From Eleusine coracana subsp. coracana (taxonomy: Eukaryota > Streptophyta > Magnoliopsida > Poales > Poaceae), in the NCBI GenBank assembly GCA_032690845.1, contig CM064432.1, positions 56,232,071 through 56,296,070 of the forward strand: a stretch of DNA of 64,000 bases, in the 5' to 3' direction. The number at the start of each line of letters is the position of its first letter. Position 1 is the first letter of the stretch. The notes under the pieces are model-generated. The model made no database searches. It saw nothing but the letters and a program-made list of their open reading frames with translations, and had not been told where the DNA came from. Shown one piece after another: positions 35,825-47,939 of this stretch. A program made the position numbers and the translations under genes.

Positions 35825-36226
35825 TGAAGGACTGAGAAGGCGACCAGAGGGGGGTAAATGGGAGCCAATTATAATTATTCTCAAGAACATGGCCTATGTC
35901 CTAATTACAACCCAAACCAACCTCTAACTGACTCACCAAGATTACACACACCAACTTGTGATGTGCTAACCCTAGGAATGACTCAATCCAAAAGGACACA
36001 TAACGGAAGCACAAGAGGAACAAAAAGGGAAACAAGGAAGATCTGAGAGGTCATAAAACTGAGCCTGACGGAAGTTCTGTGGTGTCCGACGGAAGTTCTG
36101 AAGCCCCTGACGGAAATTCTGTTAATCACGGAAGTTCCAGGCGACGGGAGAACTGTCACTCACGGAAGTTTCGTGGTTCTTGACGGAAGTTCCGTCATGA
36201 TGACGGAAGTCTGTCCTCGCAACATA
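35825..36226 (-). mobile_element. Element C: 3' LTR remnant
   Basis: Only the last 400 bp or so of the LTR, including most of the palindrome array, remains. It is fused through about 12 extra bases to the end of the RT domain, removing RNase H, the 3' non-coding region, the polypurine tract and U3. Confidence 0.85.
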
Positions 36227-36238
36227 AATTCTATCAGG

Positions 36239-37185
36239 TACAAGAGGGAGCTAATCATGCTCATGTACTCCCTTTGGTCAACCGCTTCACAGTCTTCACC
36301 AGGGTCAAGTGCCATTGAAGTGGACATTGGTGTAGACAATGGCTTTACATTGACCATGTCTAACCTCTTCAGTAGATCCTTCGTGTACTTGGCTTGATGT
36401 ATGGAAGTGCCTTGCTTGCACTGCTTGATTTGAAGCCCAAGAAAAAAGGTGAGCTCGCCCATCATCGATATCTGAAATTCACTTTCCATAGCTTCCTAAA
36501 ATCTGGACACAAGAGCATGAGAGGAACCACCAAAGATGATATCATCTACGTAAATCTGAACCATTAGAAAGTCATTGCCATGCCTGAGAGTGAACAAGGT
36601 TTTGTCAACATACCCCATGACATACCCATGCTCTAGCAAAAAAGTCTTAAGCCTAGCATACCATGCCCTAGGTGCTTGCTTTGGCCCGTACAAAGCCTTC
36701 TGAAGCTTGTACACACGGTTTGGGTATTTGTGGTGCTCAAAGCCAGGTGGTTGTTTTACATAAACATCTTCCTCTATGAAACCATTTAGGAAAGCACTCT
36801 TGACATTCATTTGATAGAGTATAATGCTCTTAGAGACAGCAAATGCAAGCAAGATCCTAATGGCTTCTATGCGTGCAACAGGAGCAAAGGTTTCCCTATA
36901 GTCTAAGCCCTCCACTTGACTGAAACCCTGAGTAACAAGCCTAGCCTTGTTTCTAACAACCTCACCATCTTTCCCATGGTTGTTTTTAAACACCCATTTT
37001 ATTCCTATGACACTGACACCAACAGGAGGCTCTACTAGGGTCCAAACTTTGTTTCTCTCAAAGCTCTCCAACTCCTCATGCATGGCATTAATCCAATGTT
37101 TGTCAGATAGTGCGTGTCCAACATCCCGGGGTTCAAAGGTTGCAACAAAGAGAGAATTGGTAAAGCAGGCGAGATGTCCTCTCAT
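36239..37185 (-). pseudogene. Element C: reverse transcriptase
   Basis: Complete RT domain on the minus strand with QMNVKSAFLNG, YKLQKALYG and the catalytic YVDDIIFGG block near 36535. A stop/frameshift at about 36490-36496 separates the main 229-codon frame from the distal part (QISMMGELTFFLGLQIKQ), which then reads into LTR sequence at the deletion junction. The YVDD motif is intact, unlike in B. Confidence 0.9.
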
Positions 37186-38680
37186 AGAGATTACCGATCA
37201 TTTGTTGAGGTGGATGTTGACGCTGAATGTGGCTAGGGGCCTCTCTCTCAGAGTATACCTCCCCCTCAACCACAGCTGGAGCTCGCTCGACAGCCGCTGA
37301 AGTCGATGTAGAAGCTGCTGGACCCTCTGCTGGAGTAGTGGTAGTAGCAGAAACCAGCTCAGATAAGAGATGAAGTGAATCATCATCATCATCATCCAAG
37401 CCCTGTAGGTCCTCTTCTACAAAGATGCTTTCCTTTAGCTCCTTATCACCTGCAGACTCAATCATATTCCTTGCATAAGAGTTTGATTCATCAAAGGTTA
37501 CATCGCAGGATTCTACGATGGTGTTAGTTTCCAAATTCAACACTCTGTAGGAATGACCATGAAGAGAGTAACCAAGAAAGATGCCATCGGAAGATCTCGA
37601 CTCAAACTTATCAAGATTGCCACGTTTGAGAATAAAGCACTTGCAACCAAAGGCACGCAAATAAGAAACCGAGGGCTTTCTCCCAAAACACAACTCATAA
37701 GAAGTCACATTAAGAATTGAGTGTAAGAAAATCCAATTGGAAACATAGCACGTAGTGCTAATGGCCTCAGCCCAGAACCGCCCGGAGTCCTATGCTCATC
37801 GAGCATCGTTCGGGCCATCTCCACCAAGGTTCTATTCTTTCTTTTGACCACACCATTCTGCTGGGGAATATGAGGTGCTGAAAATTGATGCTCAATATCA
37901 TGCTCAAGACAGAAAGCATAAAAGGAGGAGTTCTTGAACTCAGTGTCATTATCACTGCGGATTGCTCATAATGCACGAGGGAGTTCCTTGAACAAACTCA
38001 AAGCTAAGCTCCAAAAGTGATGAAACACTTCATCCTTGCTCTCAAGAAAGAAAACCTAAGAGTAGCGAGAGTAGTCATCAACAATCACAAGAACATACCA
38101 CTTCCCACCCACCGAACGAACCCGAGAAGGACCAACAGTGTCTATCTAAAGCAACTCTACAGGGTGTTTAGTCATAACCAAATCGATTGGTGAATGAGAA
38201 GCGGCAATCATTTTTCCATGGCGACAAGGAGCACAAACCAAATCCTTATCAAATTTGAGCTTAGGCAATCCTCGGATCAAGCCTAGGCCACTCAAGCGAC
38301 ATAACAAGTCAAAGCTCATGTGACCCAGTCTCCTATGCCATTTCCAGAGCTCAGAAGAAGATTGAGCAAACAAACACTTGTGAGAACCAGTAGAACTAGC
38401 AAAATCTGCCTGAAAAACTTTCCAAGAAGCATTTTTCTTAAAGCGCACTTCCAAACCAACATCAAGCAACTGAGAAACAAAGAGGAGATTGTACTTGAGA
38501 TGCTCAACCAAACCAACATCCTTGAGAGTGAATTTTTCATTTACCTTTACCATGCCTCTTGCCTTCACTCTCCCTCTCTTGTCATCTCCAAAGGTCACAT
38601 ACTCCCGCCGCTTCAAGAGAGTGGGGCTGGAGAACCACTTTGCATCTCTGGTCATGTGGCGCGAACACCCGGAGCCCAAA
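37186..38680 (-). pseudogene. Element C: protease remnant and integrase
   Basis: From 38680 downward on the minus strand. First comes a protease remnant that begins at GSGCSRHMT; the deletion has removed the catalytic Asp of the DSG motif. Then the GAG-pre-integrase zinc region (RRLGHMSFDLL ... LVCAPCRHGK) and the integrase core, broken by stops near 38146 and in 37700-38000. The C-terminal GYSLHGHSYRVLN block and the acidic linker with a run of Asp codons (about 37380-37400) follow. Confidence 0.85.
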
Positions 38681-39143
38681 CCAGCAGGTTCTTGAACCAC
38701 CTCCTCTTCTCTCCTTCCGGTTGTTGTAGAACTTCCTGAACTTTCTTGTGAGCAAGGACAGCTCCTCATCAGAAATGCACTCCATCTATTCATCGGAAGC
38801 TGTAACAAGAGAAGACAGAGCAAACTCCAAAGAAGACTTGTCAAGTGAGGGGTTAGTTCCATAAGAAGCATCACTGTGATTACCCTTCTGAGAACTAGAA
38901 AGCAAAGCCATGCTAGAAGCTGGATTAACATGATTAGGACAAGATTTCCTAGAAAGTTGATGAGATTTCAGCTTGCTATATAGTTGCTTACAGTTCAAGG
39001 TATTGAAGTCAGCAGTTTCTTCTAGAGCAGCAATTTTAACCCCCCAAATATTTCCATCAAGTGAGTACAGTAGTTGCTTAGCTCTATCATTATCACTGTA
39101 CACAAGGTTACCACAAGCCCACAAGTTGCACACAATTGCCTCA
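38681..39143 (-). pseudogene. Element C: gag remnant
   Basis: Middle part of gag only, from ACGNLVYSDNDRAKQLL to RREEEVVQEP, in shifting frames. The N-terminus and both zinc knuckles are deleted. Confidence 0.8.
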
Positions 39144-40850
39144 AACCCAAACCAACCTCTAACCGAGTCACCAAGATTACACACACCAACTTGTGATGTG
39201 CTAACCCTAGGAATGACTCAAACCAAAAGGACACATAGCGGAAGCATAAGAGGAACAAAAAGGGAAACAAGAAAGATCCGAGAGATCACAAAACTGAGCC
39301 TGACGGAAGTTTCATGGTGCCCGATGGAAGTTCCGAAGCCCCTGACGGAAGTTCTGTCAATCACGAAAGTTCCGGGCGACGGGAGAACTGTCACCCATGG
39401 AAGTTCTGTGGTTCTTGATGGAAGTTCCATCATGATGACGGAAGTTCTGTCCTGGCCACGGAAGTTCTGTTCTGGGTAAAATAGCAGCTCTGTTCGGAAA
39501 AGAAAATTGCTAAAACCTTATCAAACAAACTCCAAAAATCATGAAATGTGGACCATATCATCCTTAATACATCACGACACTCCTCTAAAGAAATCCACTC
39601 AAAAAGCACAAGGAATCATTATGAATTTCAGATCTTGTGCCAAGAACACCAAAAAGGGGAAACTTGAGAAATCATTCAAATCGAAGGTGCTAGTGCCTTT
39701 GATTCGGTCAAGGACCTATATAAGGTTGTTCTAGCACATCATAGCACCAAGATCCCCCACAAAATCCATCCCAAAACTCACTCAAAATCGAGATCGAAAA
39801 TCACCACGAAAATAGCTCCGAAAATAAGGAAAAAGAGAAATTCAGGATTTAGGGAGAGAGGAAGAACTTGAGGACGAATTTAAATCTCATATCATTGATT
39901 CAACAAGTCAAGATATATGAATACATGGCTAGGAAGCCACTCTCTTCCTCCCACTATTTGGAAGAGAAAGAGATGTCTCTCATACACCCTCTCCTCTCCT
40001 CTATTACATGAAGACCTCTCCTAGCACTTTGAAATGAGTTCCTAACACAAGGCTAATGGGAAGAGGCACCTCTCCCACCAGCCACTCATCTCCTTATATA
40101 GGCCTAGGGTCCTATTGTCCAAAACACCACACTACCCTTGACCTACATAACATTATCACCTACCACCGGGGGTAAACTTGTTCATCTCTTTTTCCTTCAC
40201 CCGAATGTCATTGGGCCCTTCACATCTTTGCTTCACCTCGACGCAAGCTTCATGATGGTGCCATGTGCACCTCCAATTGCCGCCACCGGTTTTGAGGCCC
40301 AAACCTGGAAACTTCCTTGCACGCTTCTCAAAGCATGACTTCTCGATGTTGACGTGTGTCACCTTGTCCCGTGATCCTGACCACTGGCAAGTCTCTCCCG
40401 GTCCCAGCTCATCAGTCCCCCTTGTCACTTGCACCGGCATCCCGCTCACCTTGACTTGGACAACACACCGTTTTCATCACACCATGGTTTTGAGACTCAA
40501 CCGCTAGACCGTTTGTGCTTCTTGCCTCTCCATGCGTACAGTGTGGATCACCCTTGACTCCACCCGGCATCCTGATCATCTGGCCCAAAGTCCCCTTCTT
40601 GTGCCCAATCCTCTCACCATGACCGCCAAGTCGACTCCAGTGACCTACACATCATGAGACAAGCAAACACATTTCCCAACGCCTGCAACTTCACCAATAC
40701 TTCCACCAACTTCGGTTAGTCAAGACCATGACATGCACAAACTCATGCAATCCCAAGATTCCCGCATTTCAACTCAAACACAAGGTCCGCTCAAGTCAAT
40801 TACTCATCACATATATTGCAAACCATGGCACATATCCACATGGTTTCTCA
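39144..40850 (-). mobile_element. Element C: 5' LTR, inner end missing
   Basis: About 1.7 kb colinear with the B LTR, with the TATA box at 40094-40100 (minus) and the palindrome array at about 39300-39475. It lacks its last ~80 bp and the primer binding site, and passes straight into gag. Confidence 0.9.
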
Positions 40851-40855
40851 GAACA

Positions 40856-41649
40856 ACACTTTTCTAGTGACCTTGATATCGTGTGATGATCGGACTCCAA
40901 AATGATCGGGAATCAAAGCTCAGGTGACCAAAATTTGGAAGAGATGAGCAAAATCTCGGGTCATTAGGAAGGATCTGAATCGGACTAAACTTGTCACGAG
41001 CAACACCAAAATTAGCCAACACCAAAATATGGGGCAGGCAGACTCACCTAAATTATTAGAGAATGATTTATTTGAGCATAGCGTCACATACCCACCCGGT
41101 GAAATATTGACACGTGTGCTTTAATGTTCGTGCTGATAGATGATCATAACGGAGAACAAAATGGCTTAACGCACTAAGGAGACCATCACGATGGCCGTAA
41201 CAGATGATTAACCGGACCGAATTAATTCTCGTATTAAATGCAAGCTGAACCTGTGGATGGTTCGGCGCAACATGAATTTAATGATCATTGGCCCTTTGCG
41301 CTGTATGCACGTGCGTGAAATAATGCACCCCAAGTGGAGCGCACTCTGATGTGGATTTGTTGAGCTTTGTACACGGTAGCAGTCAGGGAGGGTAAAGCAA
41401 TACATCTCGGGGGAAGCTGGTTATGGGTGGGCGAGCTCCAGGGACGAAGCTAGAAGAGGTAGGCGAGCTCATGCTTGGGTTTCTACCACGGCATGACCCC
41501 ATGGACATAGGGAGAACACAAGCAACATTGACACATCTTGGATTCGGTAGACAGGTCAGTACTTAGTCCCCTCGACACCGTGAGATAAAATCAATTTAAA
41601 TCCTGGTATGCAACACCAACAAAATCCCCCATGTTTTGCCAGTACAAAT
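40856..41649. other. Spacer, no gene supported
   Basis: Unique-looking DNA with short frames only. Nothing recognised. Confidence 0.4.
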
Positions 41650-42060
41650 GCTCTTCGGAGATGCTCGGGGTACAGGGCAATCACGTTGAGCGCAAGGCCC
41701 CAGATCCACATGATCACAGGCAAGACCCTCCGGGACAAGCTGAGCTTCATTCGGGACATGGACTGGGGCGGGAACACCAACTTCCAGGCCATGTTTGATC
41801 GCATTCTCTAGGTGACGGTTGACGCTAAGCTAGCACCGGAGAAGATGATCAAGACCCTCTTTGTGTTCAGGGACATGGAGTTCGATGAGGCATCGCAGAA
41901 CCCCTGGGGGATTGACTACCAGGCCATCTGCCGCAAGTTCAGTGACGCTAGCTACAGAGAAGTGGTGCCACAGATCGTGTTCTGGAACCTGCGTGACTCG
42001 CGCTCCACGCCGGTGATGCCCACGCAGCCAGGGGTTACGACGGTGAGCGGCGTCTCCAAG
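41650..42060 (+). pseudogene. DUF2828-family plant gene fragment
   Basis: The translation keeps an unmistakable run of the plant DUF2828 (PF11443) C-terminal region: GKTLRDKLSFIRDMDW, WGGNTNFQAMFDRIL, MIKTLFVFRDMEFDEA, VVPQIVFWNLRDSR. These proteins are soluble and of unknown function, with a vWA-like part. The frame has one in-frame TAG (41809-41811) and no start; the N-terminal two thirds is missing and the C-terminus ends at the truncated LTR of element D. It is a dead fragment, either a local relic or carried here. Family assignment is from memory of the conserved motifs. Confidence 0.8.
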
Positions 42061-42481
42061 CCAGGGGCATCCCACAACCGAATCGGTTTCCATATTGATA
42101 CGTCGGTTTCCATAATCAAATATATGGAAAACATAGTAAAAAGAAAGTGCAAAAAGAAGTCGCGCCCCCGCAAGGCAAGAGATCAAATTTTGGCAGACTA
42201 TTCACGCAGGTGATACGCGGCCGCACCCATCGCCCACGCCACACCTCGCTCGGCCCGGCCCGGCGAGGCGAGACGAGCGAGCGCGCACGTGTGTTCTTCC
42301 TTCCTCCCATCCACACACTTGCAAGAGATGCTAGAGCAACCAACCTTATAAGTTGGACTCCCTCCACCTCCACTAGCAATGTGAGACTAAACATTTGCAC
42401 TCCCACCACTCATGAATGGGCCTTTGAGATTTTTAGAAATTATTGTGAATATAAATGGGCCAAGCCCATATAATTCCAGCA
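42061..42481 (-). mobile_element. Element D: 3' LTR, U3 part only
   Basis: Aligns with 47520-47939 over about 420 bp, starting (minus) TGCTGGAATTATATGG. Homology ends at 42061-42063, upstream of where the other LTR has its TATA box. The polypurine tract GGCGGGGGAT lies at 42482-42491 (minus). Confidence 0.85.
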
Positions 42482-42491
42482 ATCCCCCGCC

Positions 42492-43021
42492 AGATCTCAA
42501 AGTCCCAGCTAGACTTTACCTCACCCCACTGTTGTTTAATATACCAGTGTTTTTAATGGAGACTGTTAAGTTGAACTTTCACCTAGACCAATAAGTTACA
42601 CTCATTCACAACTTGAACAATGGACTACGCCTTGAATTGCATGTTTTGTGCAAACAAGTTTCACTTACTGTCATAACTGATACTAGACCTCAGTAGGCTT
42701 CTCCGTGGGTGGAGCATATAGGTCATTCTCACTTTGTCTTTCATGAGCTTAACAGAGATCACCCAAATCTCACAGATTGCAACCTTACAACAATCAGGCT
42801 CATATAGGTGTATTCATTCAAGAATGTTCTGTAGGACAATATCTTTGCTATTTAAAGCTAACTGAATACATTAAGGCAACAACCAACCTGCCATACAGAT
42901 ATCGAGAGTAATGCATCGCTTCTCGAGTGGGTTATAAAAAGGTTACTCTCATGCTAACCAATAGCTTGTTCTTCCCAGGTCCTACTTTATGGGATCTCCG
43001 ATCACATAGGTTGGGTTACCA
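42492..43021 (-). other. Element D 3' non-coding region
   Basis: Between the RNase H stop and the polypurine tract. No frame of note. Confidence 0.6.
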
Positions 43022-43690
43022 CTATGGAATAGCACATATGGGTCTCATACCCATCTCCTTCGATGCACTGTCTATCACATTACGTGACAGCCCCTTGGTG
43101 AATTGATCTGCCAGGTTCTCACCAGTTGAAATATATTCTACTGATATGACTCTGGAGTTTCTTATTTTTCTGATAGACTTCAAACGTCTCTTAATATGTC
43201 TTGATGATTTCATATTGTCCTTAGAATTGTTCACTTTTACTATCATAGTTTGATTGTCACAATTCATGAGGATTGCCGGCACAGGTTTTTCGACAATAGG
43301 CAAGTCCATCAAGAGCTCACGTAGCCAATCGGCCTCAACTGTAGCTGTATCTAGTGCGGTAAGCTCAGCTTTCATGGTAGACCTCGTCAAAATGGTCTGT
43401 TTATATGATCTCCATGAAACAGCAGCACCACCAAGAGTAAATGCATATTCACTCGTGGCATACAGCTCATCAGCATCAGATATCCAATTGGAGTCACTAT
43501 AGCCCTCTAATACTACTGGATATCCAGAATAATGAATTCCATAATCCATAGTACCAACTAAGTAGTGCATTACCCGCTCAAGCGCACACCAATGATCATC
43601 TCCCAGGCAAGAAGTAAACCGGCTCAGTTTGCTCACAACAAACGAGATGTCAAGCCTAGTAGCACTAGCTAAATACATAAGTGATCCAAT
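43022..43690 (-). pseudogene. Element D: RNase H
   Basis: A clean 218-codon minus frame, beginning at MYLASATRLDISFVVSKLSR and including GYSDSNWISD, SWRSYKQTILTRSTMKAE, NCDNQTMI and NLADQFTKGLSRNVID. It is separated from RT by stops at about 43690-43915. Confidence 0.88.
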
Positions 43691-44760
43691 AATCTAATAA
43701 TATCTTAATTGGTCTCTACCAATTCTCTTATTATTTCTAAGGATCAAGCTGGGATCATAAGGTGTTGGAGAAGGCTTGCTATACTTTTAACCAAAATGGT
43801 TCAAGAGCTTCTCAATATAATGAGATTGCATAACAGTAATCCCATTCTCTCCTTTGATTAGCTTGATGTTCAAGATAACATCAGTCTCACCTAGATCCTT
43901 CATATCAAAGCTTTAGCACAGAAAAGTCTTGACCTCATTGATCACGTCAAGATTTGTTCCAAAGATGAGTATGTCATCAACATACAAGCACAATATAACT
44001 CCCTGGCCCCCACCATGATGGTAGTACACACATTTATCAGCCTCATTGACTGAAAAGCCTGCTGCTAGAAGTGTTGAATCAAATTTCTCATGCCACTGCT
44101 TAGGAACTTGTTTCAGACCATACAAAGACTTCAACAACTTACACACCTTGTCTTCTTGACCCTTTATTACAAATCCATCTGGCTGATCCATATAGATTTC
44201 CTCATCCAACTCTCCATTAAGGAAAGTTGTCTTAACGTCCATCTGATGAACGATAAGACCATGTGAGGCAGCCAGAGCAAGTAATACATGAATAGTGGTC
44301 AATCTAGCAACAGGTGAATAAGTGTCAAAGCAATCTTCGCCTTCTTTCTGAGTATAACCCTTAGCCACAAGCCGAGTCTTATACTTGTCAATAGTACCAT
44401 CAGGCTTAAGCTTTTTCTTGAACACCCATTTACAACCCACAGGTTTGCAACCATATGGTCTGTCAACAACTTCCCAAGTTCCATTAGAAAGAATAGAGTC
44501 CATGTCACCATGGACAACTTCTTTCCAGTCATCTGCATCAGGAGATGCATATGCCTCTGAAATGGTTCTATGAGTGTCATCCACAAGATAAACAGTAAAA
44601 TCATCACCAAAAGACTTTACAGTCCTTTGTCTCTTGCTCCTTCTCAGAGCTTCACTACCAATCTCCTCATGGATTAGTTCAAGTGTTTGTTCAGCATGAT
44701 CAGAAAATGCACTAGGTTCAGGAGTTGTTTCAGCAATCACATCAGAAGATAATCTAGACA
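43691..44760 (-). pseudogene. Element D: reverse transcriptase
   Basis: Minus-strand RT with GCKWVFKKKLKPDG, HQMDVKTTFLNGELDEEIYM, CKLLKSLYGLKQ and active site LYVDDILIFG near 43975. The main frame ends at a stop at 43913; the distal part (FDMKDLGETDVILNIKLIKG) continues in other frames. Intact YVDD, but the polyprotein is broken. Confidence 0.9.
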
Positions 44761-46066
44761 TGTTATGTAAATCTTTCATAGAAAATATATTCTCAAAGAA
44801 AGTAACATCACGAGACTCTATTAATGAATTAACATGAACATCAGGCACCTCTGATTTAACCACTAAAAATCTATAAGCAACGCTATGATGAGCATATCCA
44901 AGAAAGATACGATCCACAGTTTTAGGTCCCAACTTATGCTTCTTGTTAATTGGCACGTTAACTTTGCCAAACAACCCCATGTGCGTAAGTAAGAGAGCGA
45001 TGGCTTTTTACCAATCCATTCCTCATATGGCGTCTTTTCCTTATTCTTCATGGGAACTCTATTTAGAACATGACATAATATCAATAAAGCCTCCCCCCCC
45101 CCCCACCATGACATAATCCAGCCATGTCTAACATGGAATTAACCAAGTCAGTCAAGGTGTGATTCTTTCTTTCGGCAACCCCGTTTAATTGGGGCGAATA
45201 GGGAGGCGTCCTCTCATGTATCATACCATGTTCTGCATAGAATAAGTCAAACGCATTTGAGAAATACTCACCACCACGATCGGACCTAATTCTTTTGATC
45301 TTTTTCTCTAGTTGAGTTTCAACTTTTTAGCCTTATAAATTTTAAAATAGTTTAGAGCCTCATTTTTCATTTTTAACAAATAAACATAGCAATATCTAGT
45401 CGCATCATCAATCAAAGTCATGAAATAACTTTTTCCACCCTCAATCAATATACCATTCATTTCACAAAGATCTGAATGTATAAGTTCTAGCGGTGCCAAG
45501 TGTCTCTCCTCGGTAGCCTTGTGAGGCTTTCGAGGTTGATTAGATTGCACACAACTTGAGCACTTAGAACCTTTGACAATGGAAAAATTCAAAATTAAAT
45601 TCAAGCTAGAAAGTCGAGACATAGAACCAAAATTTAGATGACATAAACGTGAATGCCAAACACTGGCATCACTATCGTTAACACCATCACAAATATAATT
45701 CACAAACTTATTGCAATAATCTGAAAGGGAAAAGCAGAACAAGCCTCCACACTCATAGCCTTTACCAATAAATTGTCCACTCTTAGACACGACAACTTTA
45801 TTTGACTTAAGCAGTACCTTAAAACCATCCCTACACAAAAGGGATCCACTAACGAGATTATTCTTGATAGAAGGGACATGTTGTACGTTCTTCAATTGGA
45901 CAATCTTCCCCGAAGTGAACTTCAGCTCGACCGTGCCAACACCATGAACAGAAGCATGTGACCCATTCCCCATTAGGACGGAGGGATCCTGAGTGACCTG
46001 GTAAGAAATAAACAAAAAAGCATCAGCACACACGTGAACATTAGCACCAGTATCAAGCCACTAGCT
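44761..46066 (-). pseudogene. Element D: protease and integrase
   Basis: Starts with the aspartic protease motif WLDTGANVHV (minus, near 46065); an in-frame TAG immediately precedes the Trp. It then contains the GAG-pre-integrase zinc region (VWHSRLCHLNFGS ... CSSCVQSNQPRK) and the integrase core beginning ELIHSDLCEMNG and LIDDATRYCYVYL. A frameshift at about 45300 and a 12-base C run at 45093-45104 break the core. The C-terminus shows KTVDRIFLGYAHHSVAYRF. Confidence 0.88.
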
Positions 46067-46927
46067 AGTAGATTGAAATATAGAAAAAATATATAGTAAA
46101 TTACCATACCCACTATTTTCTCCAGCACCGGTCACCATATTCGCAGACTTCTGTTGTGGAGGCTTCCTACCTTTGCGTTCTGGACACTTCTTTGCCCAAT
46201 GCTCATTAGAATCACAAACAAAACATGCTCCCTTCTCCTTGTTCTTCTTCTTGAAGGTAGTGGTCTGTTTAGGCTTATTATTCTTGCCCTTGCCCTTACC
46301 ACCTTGATGCACCATATTGGCAATAGTGTGTCCCTCGTTAACTTTAGAACGTTCATCCTTCTCACGAGCCTTCTCCTCAACATCAAGAGACGCGATCAAA
46401 TCTGAGACAGATATGTTCGTCCTCTTATATTTAAGAGTAGTGGCAAAATCCCTCCAAGTTAGAGGCAATTTGGCAATAATGCCTCCAGCCACAAGCTTCT
46501 CAGGTACGACGATCTTAAGCAATTCGAGTTCATTCACTATGCATTGTATCTCATGAGCCTGCGCGACGACAGATTTACCATCTACCATCTAAAAATCATG
46601 GTACTGCTCAATGACATACAGTTCAGCGCCAGCATCTGAACCACCATAGTCAGCGATCAGAGCGTCCCACATATCCTTTGTGACTGTATGACGGATGTAG
46701 ACGTCGTGAAGATGATCTACCAAAACTCCAATAACAGCGCCCAAGAATATTGTGTTGGCTTCACTGTAGGCCTTTTCCTGATCTACAGTGAGATCGCCTT
46801 CAGGTTTGTCAGTGGACACCCAGAACACATTCATGGTAGTAAGCCACACAGTGACTTTCACTTGACATATTTTAAAGTGCACGTCAGTGAATTTCTCTGG
46901 CCTCAGTGCATCGACAAATCCAGCCAT
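46061..46927 (-). pseudogene. Element D: gag
   Basis: Capsid-type protein. The likely start is the ATG at 46925-46927 (MAGFVDALRPEKF), followed by KVTVWLTTMNVFWV, then a TAG at 46589-46591, then a second half with a CCHC zinc knuckle CFVCDSNEHWAKKC near 46200 and a Lys-rich linker. The open frame extends upstream to 47431, but that part lies in the leader and looks non-coding. Confidence 0.82.
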
Positions 46928-47399
46928 AAAACTAAAGTGCCTACAATAAGGTTTTTGGATTGTTGGATAAATTAGCACTTTTAGTTTTATATTAATCCAG
47001 AAATAAATCATGAGCATGATCAACAGATTATATAATGAACTAGACAAGTCTACGCAAGATCTAGACAGGTCTATAAGGCCAGACAAAAGCATAGCATCTA
47101 CCATACTAGCAATATCCATCATAGATAAACAGATAATAAAAACTAGTATGGAAGACATGGTTTGAGATGAGAGTACGTATGTTTCCTTCTGGACTGGGTA
47201 GAGGAGGCAGCGACGACGTGCAGTACCGTCATGTTGTTGGCGACGGCGGGTGAGACCGACTCGACGACAAGGAAGACGAGCCGTGGCGACGAGCTTGACG
47301 AATACGAGGAAGCGATCGAGAAGTCGCGCAGAGCGCTTCCCAAATACCTTATTCACCCTCTCCCAGTGCAGGATCACAGAGGACGATGGTTTTGGAGAC

Positions 47400-47939
47400 C
47401 TGCTCTCGCATTGACCAGTGCACGCTGACAATCAAGATGGAGAAGTCTTGGCGGCATAACAGTAGCGATAGACAAAACCCTAGGCAATTGCATGATATGA
47501 TTTGCGGCGGTACCCGTACATATTTATAGGGAGGAACCACTAGGGTTGGGCGTCTCGCAATCGAGTCGGTTTCCATATTGATACATTGGTTTCCATAATC
47601 AAATATATGGAAAACATAGTAAAAAGAAAGTGTAAAAGGAAGCTGCGCCCCTGCAAGGCAAGGGACCAAATTTTGATGGATCATTCACGCAGGTGATGCG
47701 TGGCCATGCCCATCGCCCACGTCCCGCCCGGCGAGTGAGCGCGCGTGTGTGTTCTTTCTTCCTCCCAGCCACACACTTGTAAGAAATGCTAGAACAACCA
47801 ACCTTATAAGTTAGACTCCCTCCACCTCCACTAGCAATATGGGACTAAATATTTACACTCCCACCACTCATGAATGGGCCTTTGAGATATTTAGAAATTA
47901 TTGTGAATATAAATGGGTCAAGCCCATATAATTCTAGCA
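47400..47939 (-). mobile_element. Element D: 5' LTR (inner boundary uncertain)
   Basis: Matches the left LTR fragment from 47520 to 47939. The TATA box TATAAATA is at 47521-47528 on the minus strand, so R and U5 must extend leftward. I could not find a clear tRNA-Met primer site, so the inner edge (somewhere in 47000-47450) is not fixed. Confidence 0.7.
47521..47528 (-). promoter_or_regulatory. TATA box of element D LTR
   Basis: TATAAATA on the minus strand, between the U3 shared by both LTRs and the leader. Confidence 0.6.

Larger units (their letters stand above)
35825..40850 (-). mobile_element. Ty1-copia element C, deleted but with intact outer ends
   Basis: Minus-strand member of the same family as A and B. 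The outer LTR termini are complete (TGAGAAACC at 40850; TCCTTCA at 35825), with a perfect GAACA duplication at 35820-35824 and 40851-40855, so the ends come from one insertion. Inside, three large deletions relative to B are visible: 5' LTR to gag at about 39143, gag to protease at about 38680, and RT to 3' LTR at about 36227-36238. The result is 5.0 kb instead of 10.6 kb. Confidence 0.93.
42061..47939 (-). mobile_element. Ty1-copia element D
   Basis: A second, unrelated copia lineage on the minus strand, 5.9 kb, with gag, protease, integrase, RT and RNase H in canonical copia order. The right end is the true LTR terminus (TGCTAGAATTATATGG read on the minus strand, ending 47939). The left LTR is cut at about 42061, where the DUF2828 fragment begins, so no target duplication can be seen. 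It carries stops and frameshifts in gag, protease, integrase and RT. Confidence 0.9.

Noticed and set aside
45093..45104. Runs of C or G here, near 11243, 11897 and 30877, as signals
   Set aside because: Homopolymers prone to slippage or assembly error; they explain local frameshifts at most.
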